DNA of 64,000 nucleotides from Armatimonadota bacterium (GCA_016125185.1 WGMG01000006.1:310001-374000); one strand, 5' to 3'. Numbered from the stretch's first letter, positions 1-8,920 are shown. The notes: generated from the letters alone by a model not told the origin. Translations and numbers: made by a program.

Positions 1-2
1 CG

Positions 3-449
3 CTGATGGACCACACGGGGCTTCAGTTGGGCGTTATTGTTCTGCCCGAGCTTGGCGTGACCTTGTCGGCAGAGCGCGGCGGCGGAGCGTTTTGGAACGG
101 TGAGCCGATGCCGAAGATTGCGGCGGGCGAGATCGCGGTTTCCGACCTGGTGAGCGTCAACGAGACGTTGGCGAAACAGAAGGAATACGCGCTTTTGGGC
201 AAGTACCGGCTCAGTGGGGCATTTGTCATCGACGGAGCCTTTACGGTGAAGCAGTACTACCGGGCGCTATACGGCGTCAATGAGAAGCTTTACGACATTG
301 CGGCGTCGGTGCTGGCGGCGCGCGAGCTTGGCGCGGAGATCAAGTTTCTAGACGGGAGCGACTTCAACGAGCTCGACTGGGCACAGGACGTCAACATCCG
401 CAAGCCGTGGGGCATGTTTCCGGCGGGAAGCAAGCTACTTCGTTCGTAG
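3..449 (+). CDS. Inositol monophosphatase family protein (5' end missing)
   Basis: This is the C-terminal part of a gene entering from the left edge; the frame is open from base 3, so the true start lies outside the window. The motif YDIAASVLAARELGAEI matches the second signature of the inositol monophosphatase / fructose-1,6-bisphosphatase-like superfamily, where the usual form is WDxAAG...REAGG. That region carries a metal-ligand Asp. The first signature (DPxDGT) would be upstream and cannot be seen. Members dephosphorylate inositol phosphate, histidinol phosphate or 3'-phosphoadenosine phosphates with Mg2+; the substrate cannot be assigned here. The canonical Trp before Asp is Tyr and AAG is AAS, so this may be a divergent member. 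The stop overlaps the convergent peroxiredoxin-like gene by 15 bases. Confidence 0.75.
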   Translation: MMDHTGLQLGVIVLPELGVTLSAERGGGAFWNGEPMPKIAAGEIAVSDLVSVNETLAKQKEYALLGKYRLSGAFVIDGAFTVKQYYRALYGVNEKLYDIAASVLAARELGAEIKFLDGSDFNELDWAQDVNIRKPWGMFPAGSKLLRS

Positions 450-938
450 CAGGCGGGCGATCTCTTCGCCCGGAAGGTTATCGGCGATGTCCGAAGCATA
501 GTGGGCGAAGCTGACCTCGCCATCGGGATCGACACGGAAGACACCAGCCATCATCCACGGATCGTTTTTGAGCATTCCGGCGCGGTGTCCAGCTTTGAAT
601 GCGGCGATGGAACGTCGGGCCACCGTGGGACTGACGATTTGGCTGACGCTACCTCGACGGAGTCCGAACGCTTCGTAAAGCTGCTTGTTGGGGTCGGAGA
701 TGATGGTTTGAGGGATTTCCATCTTCGACTTGAATTCGGCGGCCTCGCTGACCTTGCCCATCGAGACAAGGACGATGTTTTCCTGCTTATACGGGCGTAG
801 ACCCGCGATTTGCTCGCGGCAGAACATGCACCCGAAGTGGCGCAGGAATACCAGCACCAAGGGGCGATCCTTGTAGAACTCACTAAGATCGCGAGTTTTG
901 CCACTATCGAGCGTCACTACGATTAACGGCGCGTGCAT
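435..938 (-). CDS. Peroxiredoxin-like (AhpC/TSA-type) protein
   Basis: A 167-residue thioredoxin-fold protein. Residues 26-40 form the central beta strand followed by FGCMFCRE, so C37 and C40 make a CXXC pair at the place where peroxiredoxin-like 'AhpC/TSA_2' proteins carry their redox cysteines. This arrangement is unlike classic AhpC, where the peroxidatic Cys sits in PxxxTxxC. A later segment (about 125-150, FRVDPDGEVSFAHYA) matches the conserved C-terminal strand pair of this family. It probably reduces peroxides or acts as a thiol oxidoreductase in the cytoplasm; no signal peptide is present. It follows the sigma-factor gene in the same direction with only 9 bases between them, so it may be the last gene of that transcript. 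Confidence 0.75.
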   Translation of the reverse strand: MHAPLIVVTLDSGKTRDLSEFYKDRPLVLVFLRHFGCMFCREQIAGLRPYKQENIVLVSMGKVSEAAEFKSKMEIPQTIISDPNKQLYEAFGLRRGSVSQIVSPTVARRSIAAFKAGHRAGMLKNDPWMMAGVFRVDPDGEVSFAHYASDIADNLPGEEIARLLRTK

Positions 939-947
939 CCTTTGTTT

Positions 948-1949
948 CTACGCGCAGTTTGCCGAATCGTCAAGCAGTTCTTTTAACGGTTTGATTCTCG
1001 ATGGGTGTTTGAGCTTCTTGAGGCTCTTTTGCTCGATCTGTCGAATTCGCTCGCGGGTCACACAGAAGTGCCGGGCAACCTCTTCGAGAGTGCGAGGCAG
1101 ACCATCGGTGAGACCGAACCGGAGCATGACGACTTCTTTTTCGCGCTCGGTGAGGGTGTCGAGGATCGACTCGATCTGGCCCCTGAGCACGGTTCGGAAG
1201 GCGGCGTCCATCGGCGTCTCCTGGTTGTTCTGGATGAATTCGCCCAGGGCCATGTCTTCGGCGTCGCCGACAGGCGAGTCGAGAGAGATGGTGCCTTGGG
1301 TGGCGCGATTGAAGTCTTGAAGACGGTCGACGCTGATGTTCAGCTTATTGGACAGTTCGCCGAGGGTGGCCTCGCGTCCGAGTTGCTGCTGCATCTGACC
1401 GGCGACCTTCATCATTCGGTTGACGGCTTCGAGTGTGTGGACGGGAACGCGGATGGTTCGGCCGTGGTCACAGATCGCTCGCGAGATGCCTTGGCGAATC
1501 CACCAAGTGGCGTAGGTGCTGAACCGGAAGCCGCGGCTGGGGTCGTATTTTTCGACCGCGCGGATGAGGCCCATATTTCCTTCCTGGATGAGATCCTGGA
1601 TGGACAAGCCGCGTCCAACGTAGCGTTTGGCGATGCTCACGACCAGTCGCAAATTCGACTCGATCAGAAGCTTTTTGCAATCCTCACAACCCTGAGCGGC
1701 GTGGTTCGAAAGTTCGAACTCCTGCTCCGGTCTGAGCAATGCGATTCTTCCGATCTTGCGGAACCACATGTGAACAGAGTCTTCATAACCCTCTTCGAGT
1801 TCGTCTAAGAACTCCTGCGGCTCGCCTTCTTCATCGAAGATGACCGGCTTCTGCCTTTCCAGATTCTCAAGCGCAATCCGTCTGGCAGGGCATCGAATGA
1901 AGTTCAGTCCGATGACTGCTGGTTCCCTTGGCCCTTCTTGTTCCGACAT
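948..1949 (-). CDS. RNA polymerase sigma factor, sigma-70 RpoD-type
   Basis: A 333-residue group 1/2 sigma-70 factor. Region 1.2 covers about residues 55-90. Region 2 (about 92-160) includes [34 protein letters not shown] and [17 protein letters not shown], which bind the -10 element and core polymerase. Region 3 follows (about 170-245), and region 4 (about 255-315) has the -35-reading helix-turn-helix [19 protein letters not shown]. The C-terminus [15 protein letters not shown] resembles the RpoD end. There is no long region 1.1. It lies downstream of dnaG on the same strand, as rpoD does in the rpsU-dnaG-rpoD macromolecular synthesis operon. A second RpoD-type factor lies at 36083-37243, so which is the housekeeping factor is open. 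The ATG at 1949 has only a weak upstream purine stretch. Confidence 0.93.
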   Translation of the reverse strand: MSEQEGPREPAVIGLNFIRCPARRIALENLERQKPVIFDEEGEPQEFLDELEEGYEDSVHMWFRKIGRIALLRPEQEFELSNHAAQGCEDCKKLLIESNLRLVVSIAKRYVGRGLSIQDLIQEGNMGLIRAVEKYDPSRGFRFSTYATWWIRQGISRAICDHGRTIRVPVHTLEAVNRMMKVAGQMQQQLGREATLGELSNKLNISVDRLQDFNRATQGTISLDSPVGDAEDMALGEFIQNNQETPMDAAFRTVLRGQIESILDTLTEREKEVVMLRFGLTDGLPRTLEEVARHFCVTRERIRQIEQKSLKKLKHPSRIKPLKELLDDSANCA

Positions 1950-2069
1950 AACGTCAATAAATCCGTAACTTCTGCTATCGGCGGAAACCGTTAGAAAAGT
2001 GTAAATTCATCTTACGAGATGTTGCACGGATTTCAGCGTCAAATTGGAACTTTTTTCGATAAATCTGTG

Positions 2070-3818
2070 TTATTCGTCGATTCCCTTGCGGTTCTTCAGT
2101 TTGTGGAAGTAGTCCCGTAGCGCGTCGTCGTCGGTCGCATCGATCTTCTCCTTTTCGAGGTCCAACTCGCGGTTTTTGGACTGCTGTTGGAGGGAATCCA
2201 CGGACTCTTGGACATAGGTGTCGTTGAGTTTTTCGACGCGGATGTCGAACTCTAGATCGGAGAACACTTGGCGCTTCGTCTCGTCCTCAATCTGCCCCAG
2301 CCATTGCACGGCGGGACCGGCGGGAGCGACTTCGCCGAAGGTTTCGAAGAGAACGCGCGCGATCTCGGAGCAGGTGCGGGTGACGAAGAGGGATGCCTGC
2401 TGGATGAGAGGCCAATATTTGGCACGGTAGGTCTCTTCGAGCAGGGCTTTGAGGAAGACGGCTTCGGCGGGTTGGACTTCGCGGACGATCGGCTTGGCGC
2501 TGGTACCGGTCTCCTGCGCGCGAGATTGGCCCCTGGGGCCCTTCTTGCGCAGACCATTGACTTCGCGTCGTAATGCGCCTACGGCGGCGGAAGGGCTCTT
2601 CAGAGTCGGGTGCTGGCCACCAAGGCGGAGGAGATGACGTTCGAGATCAAGCTCGGATGGGGCAGCGGCGAGGAGCTTGGGAACTTCGCGCCAGAATTCG
2701 TCGGATTCGATTCCAAGGTCGGTTTCAAGGCGTCGGACGCGGAAGTCGAACGGCGATTCGGCTTTGGCGATAACCTCACGGATGGCATCGGGGCCGCGGG
2801 ACTTGAGAAGAGTGTCTGGGTCGTCGCCTTTAGGCAGGAGGGCGATCTTGCAGGGGAGTTCGGCTTCTTCGAAGAGCTCGATCGCACGGGCGGCGGCCTT
2901 TTGACCGGCAGAATCACCATCGTAGAGGATCGTCACGCGGTCGGCAAAGCGCTTCATCAGCTTGACCTGGCCCTCGGCAAGGGCGGTGCCGCAACTAGCG
3001 ACGGCCTCGGTCACACCGGCGCGGTGGCAGGCGATGACGTCGAGATAGCCTTCGACGAGAACGGCGTGCCCGTCCTTCATCATCTTATCCTTGGCGCGGT
3101 GGATGCCGTAGAGGACCCGGCTCTTGTTGTAAAGCGGGGTTTCGGAGCTGTTGATGTATTTGGGGTGGCCGTCGCCGAGGATGCGCCCACCAAAGCCGAC
3201 AAGGTCGCCGCGCTCGTCGCGAATAGGGAACATGACGCGACCACGGAACTTGTCGCCGTAGCCCGAGTTGGGGTCGCCTTGAGTGAGGAACAATTCGGCG
3301 GCCGTGGCGAGGGATTTGCCTTCTTTAGAGAGATAGATGGCGAGAGCTTCGCCGACATCGGGTGCGTAGCCGAGCTCCCAGGTGTCTCGGATGGCGGCAT
3401 CGAGTCCGCGGCCATCGAGGTAGGAACTGGCTTGGGTGTTCCGCTTTAGCTCGTTGCGGAAAAAGATGAGGCCGGACTGCATGACGGCGAGCTGTTGCTC
3501 GCGCAAGGTTTTGTCGACCTTGGGGCCATCAAAAGATTTGGAGAGGACAACGCCGGCTTGATCGGCAAGCTGTTTGAGGGCTTCGCGGAAATCGAGCCCT
3601 TGGGTCTTCATGACCCAGGTGAAGATGTCTCCGGCTTCGCCACAGGCGAAGCACTTGTAGCGCCCAGTGGTTGGGCTGACGTTAAAACTCGGGGATTTGT
3701 CGTCGTGAAACGGACAAAGCCCCGAGTAATTTTTGCCAGATCGTTTGAGACGAACGCGCTGAGAGACTAGCTCGACAATGTCGATTCTTCGTCGTATCTC
3801 GTCGCGATCATCATTCAA
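2070..3818 (-). CDS. dnaG: DNA primase DnaG
   Basis: A 582-residue primase that makes RNA primers for the lagging strand, working with the replicative helicase. The N-terminal CHC2 zinc-binding domain is complete: C35, H38 (in CPFHDD), C56 and C59 (in CFACG). The catalytic core includes the TOPRIM domain with VLVEGYLDVIA (conserved Glu) and YDGDSAGQKAA (conserved acidic pair). The C-terminal part (about 430-582) is the poorly conserved helicase-interaction region. Length is normal for bacterial DnaG. It starts 7 bases after the upstream secreted-protein gene and is followed by a sigma-factor gene about 120 bases on, echoing the classic dnaG-rpoD gene pair. Confidence 0.97.
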   Translation of the reverse strand: MNDDRDEIRRRIDIVELVSQRVRLKRSGKNYSGLCPFHDDKSPSFNVSPTTGRYKCFACGEAGDIFTWVMKTQGLDFREALKQLADQAGVVLSKSFDGPKVDKTLREQQLAVMQSGLIFFRNELKRNTQASSYLDGRGLDAAIRDTWELGYAPDVGEALAIYLSKEGKSLATAAELFLTQGDPNSGYGDKFRGRVMFPIRDERGDLVGFGGRILGDGHPKYINSSETPLYNKSRVLYGIHRAKDKMMKDGHAVLVEGYLDVIACHRAGVTEAVASCGTALAEGQVKLMKRFADRVTILYDGDSAGQKAAARAIELFEEAELPCKIALLPKGDDPDTLLKSRGPDAIREVIAKAESPFDFRVRRLETDLGIESDEFWREVPKLLAAAPSELDLERHLLRLGGQHPTLKSPSAAVGALRREVNGLRKKGPRGQSRAQETGTSAKPIVREVQPAEAVFLKALLEETYRAKYWPLIQQASLFVTRTCSEIARVLFETFGEVAPAGPAVQWLGQIEDETKRQVFSDLEFDIRVEKLNDTYVQESVDSLQQQSKNRELDLEKEKIDATDDDALRDYFHKLKNRKGIDE

Positions 3819-3825
3819 TTCGTCC

Positions 3826-4719
3826 TTACTGCTTACCGGCTGCGACCACGATGCCAGTTACGACATGGGCCTTCTTACTGCTGAGCTGCGTCAGTCGGAA
3901 CGCAACGCGCTGTCGGGTCAGGAATCGGACGGTGAAGTTGTTTCCGCTGATGTCATAGCCATCTGGCTCCATCGACGGCGCATATGCCTTCATGACTTGC
4001 GAGAAGGTCGAGCCGAAGCCGACGCCTCGTCGGGTCTTGATGCGCTGATTTTGGAGACCGATCGCCTCGATCTGGATGACTCGATCAAACTTGTCGATGA
4101 CGAAAGCGAGCTTACAACCGTTTCGAGTGTAAGACCAGCGGGTGAAGACAGCCGCTTCGGTCGCGCCGGTTCCCGTGCCGCCAGGGCCAGAACCGCCCGC
4201 ACCAGGAGCGCCCGTGGGGCCACCTGTCGGTGCGCCGGTCGGACCTCGTCCGCCTTGTCCAGGAGCCGCGGTCGGACCCGACATACCGGGACCGCCCTGA
4301 GGACCCTTCTGCATATCCGGCAAGGTGTCGCCGAATGTGCCCGGGATCAAACCTCCGGGAATAAAGGAGTCGGCCGATCGCGATGTACCGCCGCTGCCAC
4401 CCGAGTTACCGGCTGCGCTGGGGCCGCCTCGACTTCCGCCAGGGGCACCGCCAGGGCCACCGAATCCTCCTGGAGGACCACCGGCACCGGGGTTCGACGT
4501 GCTCGTCGAAACGCTGACTGTCGTGATGCTGTCGGGGTTACCGTACAGCGAGATAACTCGAAGTCCGCTGTCGTAGAGCTTCACACCGAGAAGTCCGGTC
4601 TCAGGACCGCTGTACGATCCACTCGACTTCTTCTTCTGAGACATGCCGGCATCGGCGTACGATGCGACAAGGACGGAGCTCACGGCGATTGCGGTGAAAA
4701 TCTTTAATCCTTTATTCAA
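3826..4719 (-). CDS. Secreted protein with Gly/Pro-rich linker, unknown function
   Basis: I do not recognise a family. I place the start at TTG (4719-4717): GGAGG lies 10 bases upstream (4734-4730), and the product then opens with a textbook signal peptide (MNKGLKIFTAIAVSSVLVA, cut after YADA). The reading frame is open further upstream, but those starts have no ribosome binding site. The mature protein has a short N-terminal beta segment (about 35-70), a low-complexity stretch of about 100 residues rich in Gly, Pro, Ala and Ser with collagen-like GPxG and GGxG steps, and a C-terminal globular part (about 190-297). That last part begins FTRWSYTRNGCKLAFVIDKFDRVIQIEA. The same N- and C-terminal pattern suggests a split domain bridged by a disordered insert. 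It is followed immediately by dnaG on the same strand, probably by co-transcription rather than shared function. Confidence 0.6.
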   Translation of the reverse strand: MNKGLKIFTAIAVSSVLVASYADAGMSQKKKSSGSYSGPETGLLGVKLYDSGLRVISLYGNPDSITTVSVSTSTSNPGAGGPPGGFGGPGGAPGGSRGGPSAAGNSGGSGGTSRSADSFIPGGLIPGTFGDTLPDMQKGPQGGPGMSGPTAAPGQGGRGPTGAPTGGPTGAPGAGGSGPGGTGTGATEAAVFTRWSYTRNGCKLAFVIDKFDRVIQIEAIGLQNQRIKTRRGVGFGSTFSQVMKAYAPSMEPDGYDISGNNFTVRFLTRQRVAFRLTQLSSKKAHVVTGIVVAAGKQ

Positions 4720-4882
4720 ACCTATCTGGCCTCCAAAGTGACATTTAACCATGTCTACGGTTCGAAAGTATAGACGCAAGCATGCCTGAAGGGGTTACCG
4801 GGGCGAGAATTTTTCCTAAAGAAAGTGCGCACGCGACGGGTACCCTAAGCGTATCAACAAATTGGAGTAACCACATTAACCT

Positions 4883-5209
4883 ATGGCAGCAGAATTAGCA
4901 ATCAACAGCAGCGCAGAGTTCCAGGAGAAGGTCCTGGGATCGGACGTCCCCGTCCTCGTCGACTTTTGGGCTACGTGGTGCGGCCCCTGCCGAGCCATCG
5001 CTCCGGCCGTCGAAGAACTGGCGAGCGAGTACTCGGGCAAGGCGAAGGTCTTTAAGATCGACGTCGACCAGGTTGGCGAAATCGCCCAAAACTACGGCAT
5101 TATGAGCATCCCGGCGCTGTTGGTGTTCAAAGGCGGCAAAGTGGTCGACAAGCAGGTCGGCGCTGGCCCGAAGGCTCAAATCGCGGCGCTCATCGACCGA
5201 GCGCTCTAA
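4883..5209 (+). CDS. trxA: Thioredoxin
   Basis: A 108-residue cytoplasmic thioredoxin, the general disulfide reductant fed by thioredoxin reductase. The active site is WCGPC (W32, C33, C36) after the strand VLVDFWAT. The conserved cis-proline occurs in SIPALLVF, and the buried Asp of VDFWA is present. Length matches E. coli TrxA. It is transcribed divergently from the Gly-rich secreted protein. The gene is closed by a strong intrinsic terminator at 5236-5268, so it looks monocistronic. Confidence 0.96.
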   Translation: MAAELAINSSAEFQEKVLGSDVPVLVDFWATWCGPCRAIAPAVEELASEYSGKAKVFKIDVDQVGEIAQNYGIMSIPALLVFKGGKVVDKQVGAGPKAQIAALIDRAL

Positions 5210-5235
5210 ATATTTGGCGTTTTAAGCATAATTAG

Positions 5236-5268
5236 TACGTCCGTAACACCCCTTACGGACGTATTTTT
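5236..5268 (+). terminator. Rho-independent terminator of trxA
   Basis: An 11-bp perfect stem (TACGTCCGTAA at 5236-5246 pairing with TTACGGACGTA at 5253-5263) with a 6-base loop, followed by TTTTT. It lies 27 bases after the trxA stop and just before murJ. Confidence 0.9.
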
Positions 5269-5276
5269 GTTGATCC

Positions 5277-6956
5277 ATGCCCGACGAACCATTCGCCAAC
5301 GAACCAGAGTTGACTGAACCCCAACCTGAAGAGTCCCATTCACAAGTCAACGCCGGTGTCGCAAAAGCGGGCGGCATCATGGTCTTCTCCCTGTTGATGA
5401 GCCGCGTGCTCGGCATCTTCCGCGACATCATCATCACCTATATCTTTGGCATCAACGCCCACATGGACGCATACCGACTGGCGTTCATGCTCCCCGACGT
5501 GCTGTTCTATTTGATTTCGGGTGGCGCGCTGAGCTCCGCGTTCATTCCGGTCTTCACCGAGTATTGGCATACGGGGCGGCAGAAGGAGGCGTGGAAGGTC
5601 TTCAGCGGAGTGATGTGCACCATCTCGCTGATCTTGCTTCTGTTCATTCTTGCTTGCGGTGTGTTTGCCGATCCGTTGTATCGATACTTCCTCGCGCGGG
5701 GCTTGCAAGACAAGAGTCTGATTCCCGAGATCGTCAGCATGAGCCGGATTCTGTTGCCGGCGCAGTTCGCATTTTTCATCGGCGGTTTGATGATGGGGAC
5801 GCTGTACGTGCGAAGGGTTTTCGCGATTCCCGGGCTTGCACCAAACATCTACAACATCGGCATTATCTTTGGCGCGGTCGTTCTTTCGCGATTCGTCTCT
5901 CAGCCGCTTCAGGGCATGTGCTGGGGCGCGGCAGGTGGCGCCATCCTTGGCAACCTCTTGATTCCGTTCCTCCAGATCCGAAAGCTGGGAATGGAACTCC
6001 ACTTCAAGTTCTTCCTTGAGCACGAAGGCGTCCGGAAGGTCTTCAAGCTGATGCTCCCGGTCATCCTTGGGCTTTCCTTGCCTGCAGTTTTCGGCATGAT
6101 CATGCAGGGCTTTGCGACGTATTTTCCGCGTGGCACGAACTCGATTTTGGACTTGAGTACGAAGCTGATGCAGGCTCCGCTGGGCATCTTCGGCCAGTCG
6201 TTGGCGATTGCCGTATTCCCCGTCCTGACGCAGTTCTACGCCCAGGGCAAGATGGACATGTTCAAGTCCCAGCTTGACCGAACGATGCGAACGGTCATCT
6301 ACATTACGGTTCCGGTCTCGGTTCTCATGGCGGTTTTGGCCCCTCAACTTTCGGTTGGCTTGTACCTGAGCCGGAAGGTGCCGATCGAGCAGACGGAGCA
6401 GATTGCGGTCTGCCTTCAGATCTTCTGCATCGGAATTTGGGCCTGGTGTCTGCACCCAGTGCTGATGCGAGCCTTTTATTCGATTCATGATACGAAGACC
6501 CCGGTGATCATCGGTACGTTGACGACGGCGGTGTTTGTGGGCCTGCTGATGGTCCTGATGAAGACGCCTTTGTCTTACAAGGCATTGCCACTAGCCGGGT
6601 CCATCGCTCCGATGCTGATGGTGATGGCCATGTGCGCGGTCGTATCGAAGAAGCTGGGCGGATTCGACTACGTGGGCGTATTCCGCACGCTTGGAAAGGC
6701 TTTGGTGGGTTCGATCAGCGTCGCCCTGGTCTGCGCGTTGCTCGCGTGGACGCCGTTGCTGGACTACCTGATGAACCACGGGCCGTTTGCCCATCAAGTT
6801 TGGTGGCACAAGGTCGCTACTCTGCTCATGGTGCTGATCGGATTCTGCATCGCGATGTGGGTGTACTACTTCGTGACGAAGGCGATGAAGATGCCGGAAA
6901 GCGAGTACTTTGATCGCATGATGAAACGACTAGAGAGAAAGCGAGCCGCCGGGTAG
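5277..6956 (+). CDS. murJ: Lipid II flippase MurJ (MviN family)
   Basis: A 559-residue polytopic inner-membrane protein of the MOP exporter superfamily that flips lipid II to the periplasmic face for peptidoglycan synthesis. After a short acidic N-terminus (about 25 residues) the MurJ signature MVFSLLMSRVLGIFRDIIITYIFG appears in part as SRVLGIFRD, followed by AYRLAFMLPD and GGALSSAFIPVFTEY, typical of the first helices. Around 14 hydrophobic segments follow to the C-terminus, which ends in a basic tail. Length is slightly above the usual 510-530 because of the N-terminal extension. The start lies only 8 bases after the trxA terminator, so transcription must begin within or read through that region. 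Confidence 0.95.
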   Translation: MPDEPFANEPELTEPQPEESHSQVNAGVAKAGGIMVFSLLMSRVLGIFRDIIITYIFGINAHMDAYRLAFMLPDVLFYLISGGALSSAFIPVFTEYWHTGRQKEAWKVFSGVMCTISLILLLFILACGVFADPLYRYFLARGLQDKSLIPEIVSMSRILLPAQFAFFIGGLMMGTLYVRRVFAIPGLAPNIYNIGIIFGAVVLSRFVSQPLQGMCWGAAGGAILGNLLIPFLQIRKLGMELHFKFFLEHEGVRKVFKLMLPVILGLSLPAVFGMIMQGFATYFPRGTNSILDLSTKLMQAPLGIFGQSLAIAVFPVLTQFYAQGKMDMFKSQLDRTMRTVIYITVPVSVLMAVLAPQLSVGLYLSRKVPIEQTEQIAVCLQIFCIGIWAWCLHPVLMRAFYSIHDTKTPVIIGTLTTAVFVGLLMVLMKTPLSYKALPLAGSIAPMLMVMAMCAVVSKKLGGFDYVGVFRTLGKALVGSISVALVCALLAWTPLLDYLMNHGPFAHQVWWHKVATLLMVLIGFCIAMWVYYFVTKAMKMPESEYFDRMMKRLERKRAAG

Positions 6957-6966
6957 CCTTCTGGTC

Positions 6967-7740
6967 ATGCTTCCGCCGACCCAACGGTTCAGCGACCGAG
7001 TGGCAGACTATGTTCGCTACCGACCTTCGTATCCTGCCGATCTGGTACGCCGCATTATGGAGATTGGCGGACTGAACGAGGGCTCGGTTGTAGCAGACGT
7101 TGGGTGCGGGACGGGCATTTTTGCTCAGCTTCTGCTGGATACGGGCGTAAAGGTTTTTGGCGTCGAGCCAAATGCCCCAATGATGGAAGCGGCGGTCAAT
7201 CAGTTGGGCGGCTACCCGAAGTTTGCCATGCTGAACGGCACGGCAGAGGGCACAGGCTTAACGGCCGACTCGGTCGATGCGATCACGGCGGCGCAGGCGT
7301 TCCATTGGTTCGACCAAGAACCGACGCGGGCCGAGTTTCGGCGCATTTTGAAGCCTCGCGGTTGGGTATTCCTGCTTTGGAACGAACGGGACGACAAAGG
7401 AAGTGAGTTCTCGCGGCTTTACGAGCAGGCTCTGCTCGACTGTGCGCCGGAGTATGCGAAGGTCGGGCACCGAAACACGCCCGACGATGATGTCTTGGCC
7501 TGGTTTCAGAATCCCGCGGCGACATTAGAGCGGTTCGATAACTCTCAATTTTTGGATTTGGATAGCTTCTTGGGTCGGGCGTACTCGTCGAGCTATGTGC
7601 CAGCGGCGGGAACGGCGGAGAGGGAAGCGATCACGGCGAGGTTGACCGAGGTGTTTGAGCGTTGTCAGAGTGACGGGCTAATCGAACTGAAGTACGAAAC
7701 GAAGCTGTACTACGGGCAATTGGATTCTTTGTCCGCGTAG
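6967..7740 (+). CDS. Class I SAM-dependent methyltransferase
   Basis: A 257-residue methyltransferase of the Methyltransf_11/25 type. Motif I is VVADVGCGTGIFAQLL (about residues 39-54), followed by the acidic end of beta-2 (VFGVEPNAPM). Motif IV-like AITAAQAFHWFD and the post-motif strand RILKPRGWVFLLWNERD follow. The AQAFHWFD pattern is common in a group of small bacterial enzymes annotated as class I methyltransferases of unknown substrate, often compared with UbiE/TAM proteins. It starts 10 bases after murJ on the same strand, so it is probably co-transcribed. No substrate can be inferred. Confidence 0.85.
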   Translation: MLPPTQRFSDRVADYVRYRPSYPADLVRRIMEIGGLNEGSVVADVGCGTGIFAQLLLDTGVKVFGVEPNAPMMEAAVNQLGGYPKFAMLNGTAEGTGLTADSVDAITAAQAFHWFDQEPTRAEFRRILKPRGWVFLLWNERDDKGSEFSRLYEQALLDCAPEYAKVGHRNTPDDDVLAWFQNPAATLERFDNSQFLDLDSFLGRAYSSSYVPAAGTAEREAITARLTEVFERCQSDGLIELKYETKLYYGQLDSLSA

Positions 7741-7762
7741 CTCCCTCGAACGGGAGCTACGC
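7735..7762. terminator. Convergent hairpin between methyltransferase and ECF sigma genes
   Basis: An 11-bp perfect inverted repeat, GCGTAGCTCCC (7735-7745) and GGGAGCTACGC (7752-7762), with a 6-base loop. It includes the methyltransferase stop codon and lies between convergent genes. There is no T-tract, so it may act as a bidirectional transcript end or an RNA-stabilising stem. Confidence 0.5.
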
Positions 7763-7770
7763 TGAACGAC

Positions 7771-8322
7771 CTAAGCAGGGACGCCGCCAGAAAAGTTGCT
7801 GACGGACATCAAGCGTTTCAGATGAACGCATAGCCGATGAACTCTGGAACGAGCCGCACCGGTTCGGACGCCGAGTCGCTTGCCGATTTCTGCATGGGGC
7901 AGTCTTTCGACATAGGCGAGGCGTAACAGTTCTTGAGCCTGAGGCTCGAGGGTGGACAGGGCGGCTTCCAGCGCAGGATTGTTAGTCCCTTGGGTCAGCA
8001 GCTCTTCGACGAGTTTGTTGGGGTCGGCAAATTGCTCGAGCCCGCCCTCCTCGGCAAAAAACGACTCGCTGAGCGCCTGGATCCGGCGTCGCTCCTTCCG
8101 TTTCGTATCCACGAAAACGTTGTGAACGATGCGCATGAGCCAGTTGTCGAGTTTTGCTTCCGAGTGACAAGTGTCAAACGCGATGTACGCGCGCAGGAAT
8201 GCTTCCTGGGTGACGTCTTCGGCTTGATCACTGTTGTTGCAGAGCCGTTTCGCAAAATTGAACATCTTGGGATAGGACTCTTTGTAGACTTGTTCGAAGT
8301 ATCGATCCTTCGTCTCACTCAT
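7771..8322 (-). CDS. ECF-type RNA polymerase sigma factor
   Basis: A 183-residue sigma-70 factor with only regions 2 and 4. Region 2 (about 10-80) contains FNFAKRLCNNSDQAEDVTQEAFLRAY, where the SDQAEDVTQE stretch is typical of ECF region 2.2. Region 4 (about 115-170) contains LRLAYVERLPHAEIGKRLGVRTGAARSRVHR, the -35-binding helix-turn-helix. I chose ATG at 8322 because AAGGAG lies 6 bases upstream; an in-frame ATG 24 bases earlier has no ribosome binding site. No anti-sigma gene is adjacent on this strand; the small membrane protein at 8472 is divergent. Its signal and regulon are unknown. Confidence 0.92.
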   Translation of the reverse strand: MSETKDRYFEQVYKESYPKMFNFAKRLCNNSDQAEDVTQEAFLRAYIAFDTCHSEAKLDNWLMRIVHNVFVDTKRKERRRIQALSESFFAEEGGLEQFADPNKLVEELLTQGTNNPALEAALSTLEPQAQELLRLAYVERLPHAEIGKRLGVRTGAARSRVHRLCVHLKRLMSVSNFSGGVPA

Positions 8323-8347
8323 GATTAGCTCCTTAAGCAAACTCACT

Positions 8348-8363
8348 AGGGGATGATTCCCCT
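8348..8363. promoter_or_regulatory. Palindrome upstream of the ECF sigma gene
   Basis: The sequence AGGGGATGATTCCCCT is a near-perfect inverted repeat (AGGGG / CCCCT) about 25 bases upstream of the sigma-factor start. It could be an operator. No matching copy was noticed elsewhere in the window. Confidence 0.25.
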
Positions 8364-8471
8364 ACTTGAGTTGACATCTATTAAAGCGATGGCGTTCGGA
8401 GTCCGTGCATAGAATAGGAAATTTGCCTGTTAGAATTTTGTTAGAATCGTCAGATTTGGAGGTGAGCCGAC

Positions 8472-8681
8472 GTGGTCAGCAATATGGAGATGACGAAGTC
8501 CCTCAAACAACGCCTCTTGTGGTCGATGGTGACAGCGGCAGCCGGTGTTCTCGTATCTTACGGCGTGTCTCGGCTTAGGTCAAAGATGCTCGGCGAGAGT
8601 CGTCATGACCGCGACGAGCGAATCCTTGGCCGAGCGCTGATCGACTCGATGGATTGCAGCGACCCAGTGGCTAAGTACTAA
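8472..8681 (+). CDS. Small single-span membrane protein, unknown
   Basis: A 69-residue protein starting at GTG, with GGAGGTGAG at 8458-8466 as a clear ribosome binding site. Residues about 14-31 (LLWSMVTAAAGVLVSYGVS) form one hydrophobic span flanked by Lys/Arg, with a charged, presumably cytoplasmic C-terminal tail (ESRHDRDERILG). It is transcribed divergently from the ECF sigma gene about 150 bases away. It does not have the HxxxCxxC zinc anti-sigma motif, so a role as anti-sigma is not supported by the sequence. Function unknown. Confidence 0.6.
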   Translation: MVSNMEMTKSLKQRLLWSMVTAAAGVLVSYGVSRLRSKMLGESRHDRDERILGRALIDSMDCSDPVAKY

Positions 8682-8920
8682 TTTTTCTTTATCAGGTTGC
8701 TCTGACAATCGACAGGAGGATGAGTGCAACTTTGACGCTCGAATGTTGATAACGATTTCGCGGGATTCCTTTTATGGGCCGCAATATGAGCGGCAGGCAG
8801 CTTCATAAGATTTCTATATGAGAGGTCGGCGGGCATCATATTGTCGTCGATGACCGACCAAAATAGAGAGGGACGCTGGTCGTTTAAGGCTCTATATTTC
8901 AAGATTGCGAGCCTAATCTC

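Noticed and set aside
2048-2058. AACTTTTTTCG, which looks like the -35 half of the ECF element
   Set aside because: The -10 half (CCTGCGACTGATAG) is missing and no + strand gene follows.
5340-6488. 382-codon open frame on the - strand inside murJ
   Set aside because: Antisense shadow of a well-supported membrane protein. The product is His/Arg/Gln-rich with no domain.
8678-8902. 74-codon ORF on the - strand
   Set aside because: No ribosome binding site, no domain, and it lies in the leader region of the response regulator.
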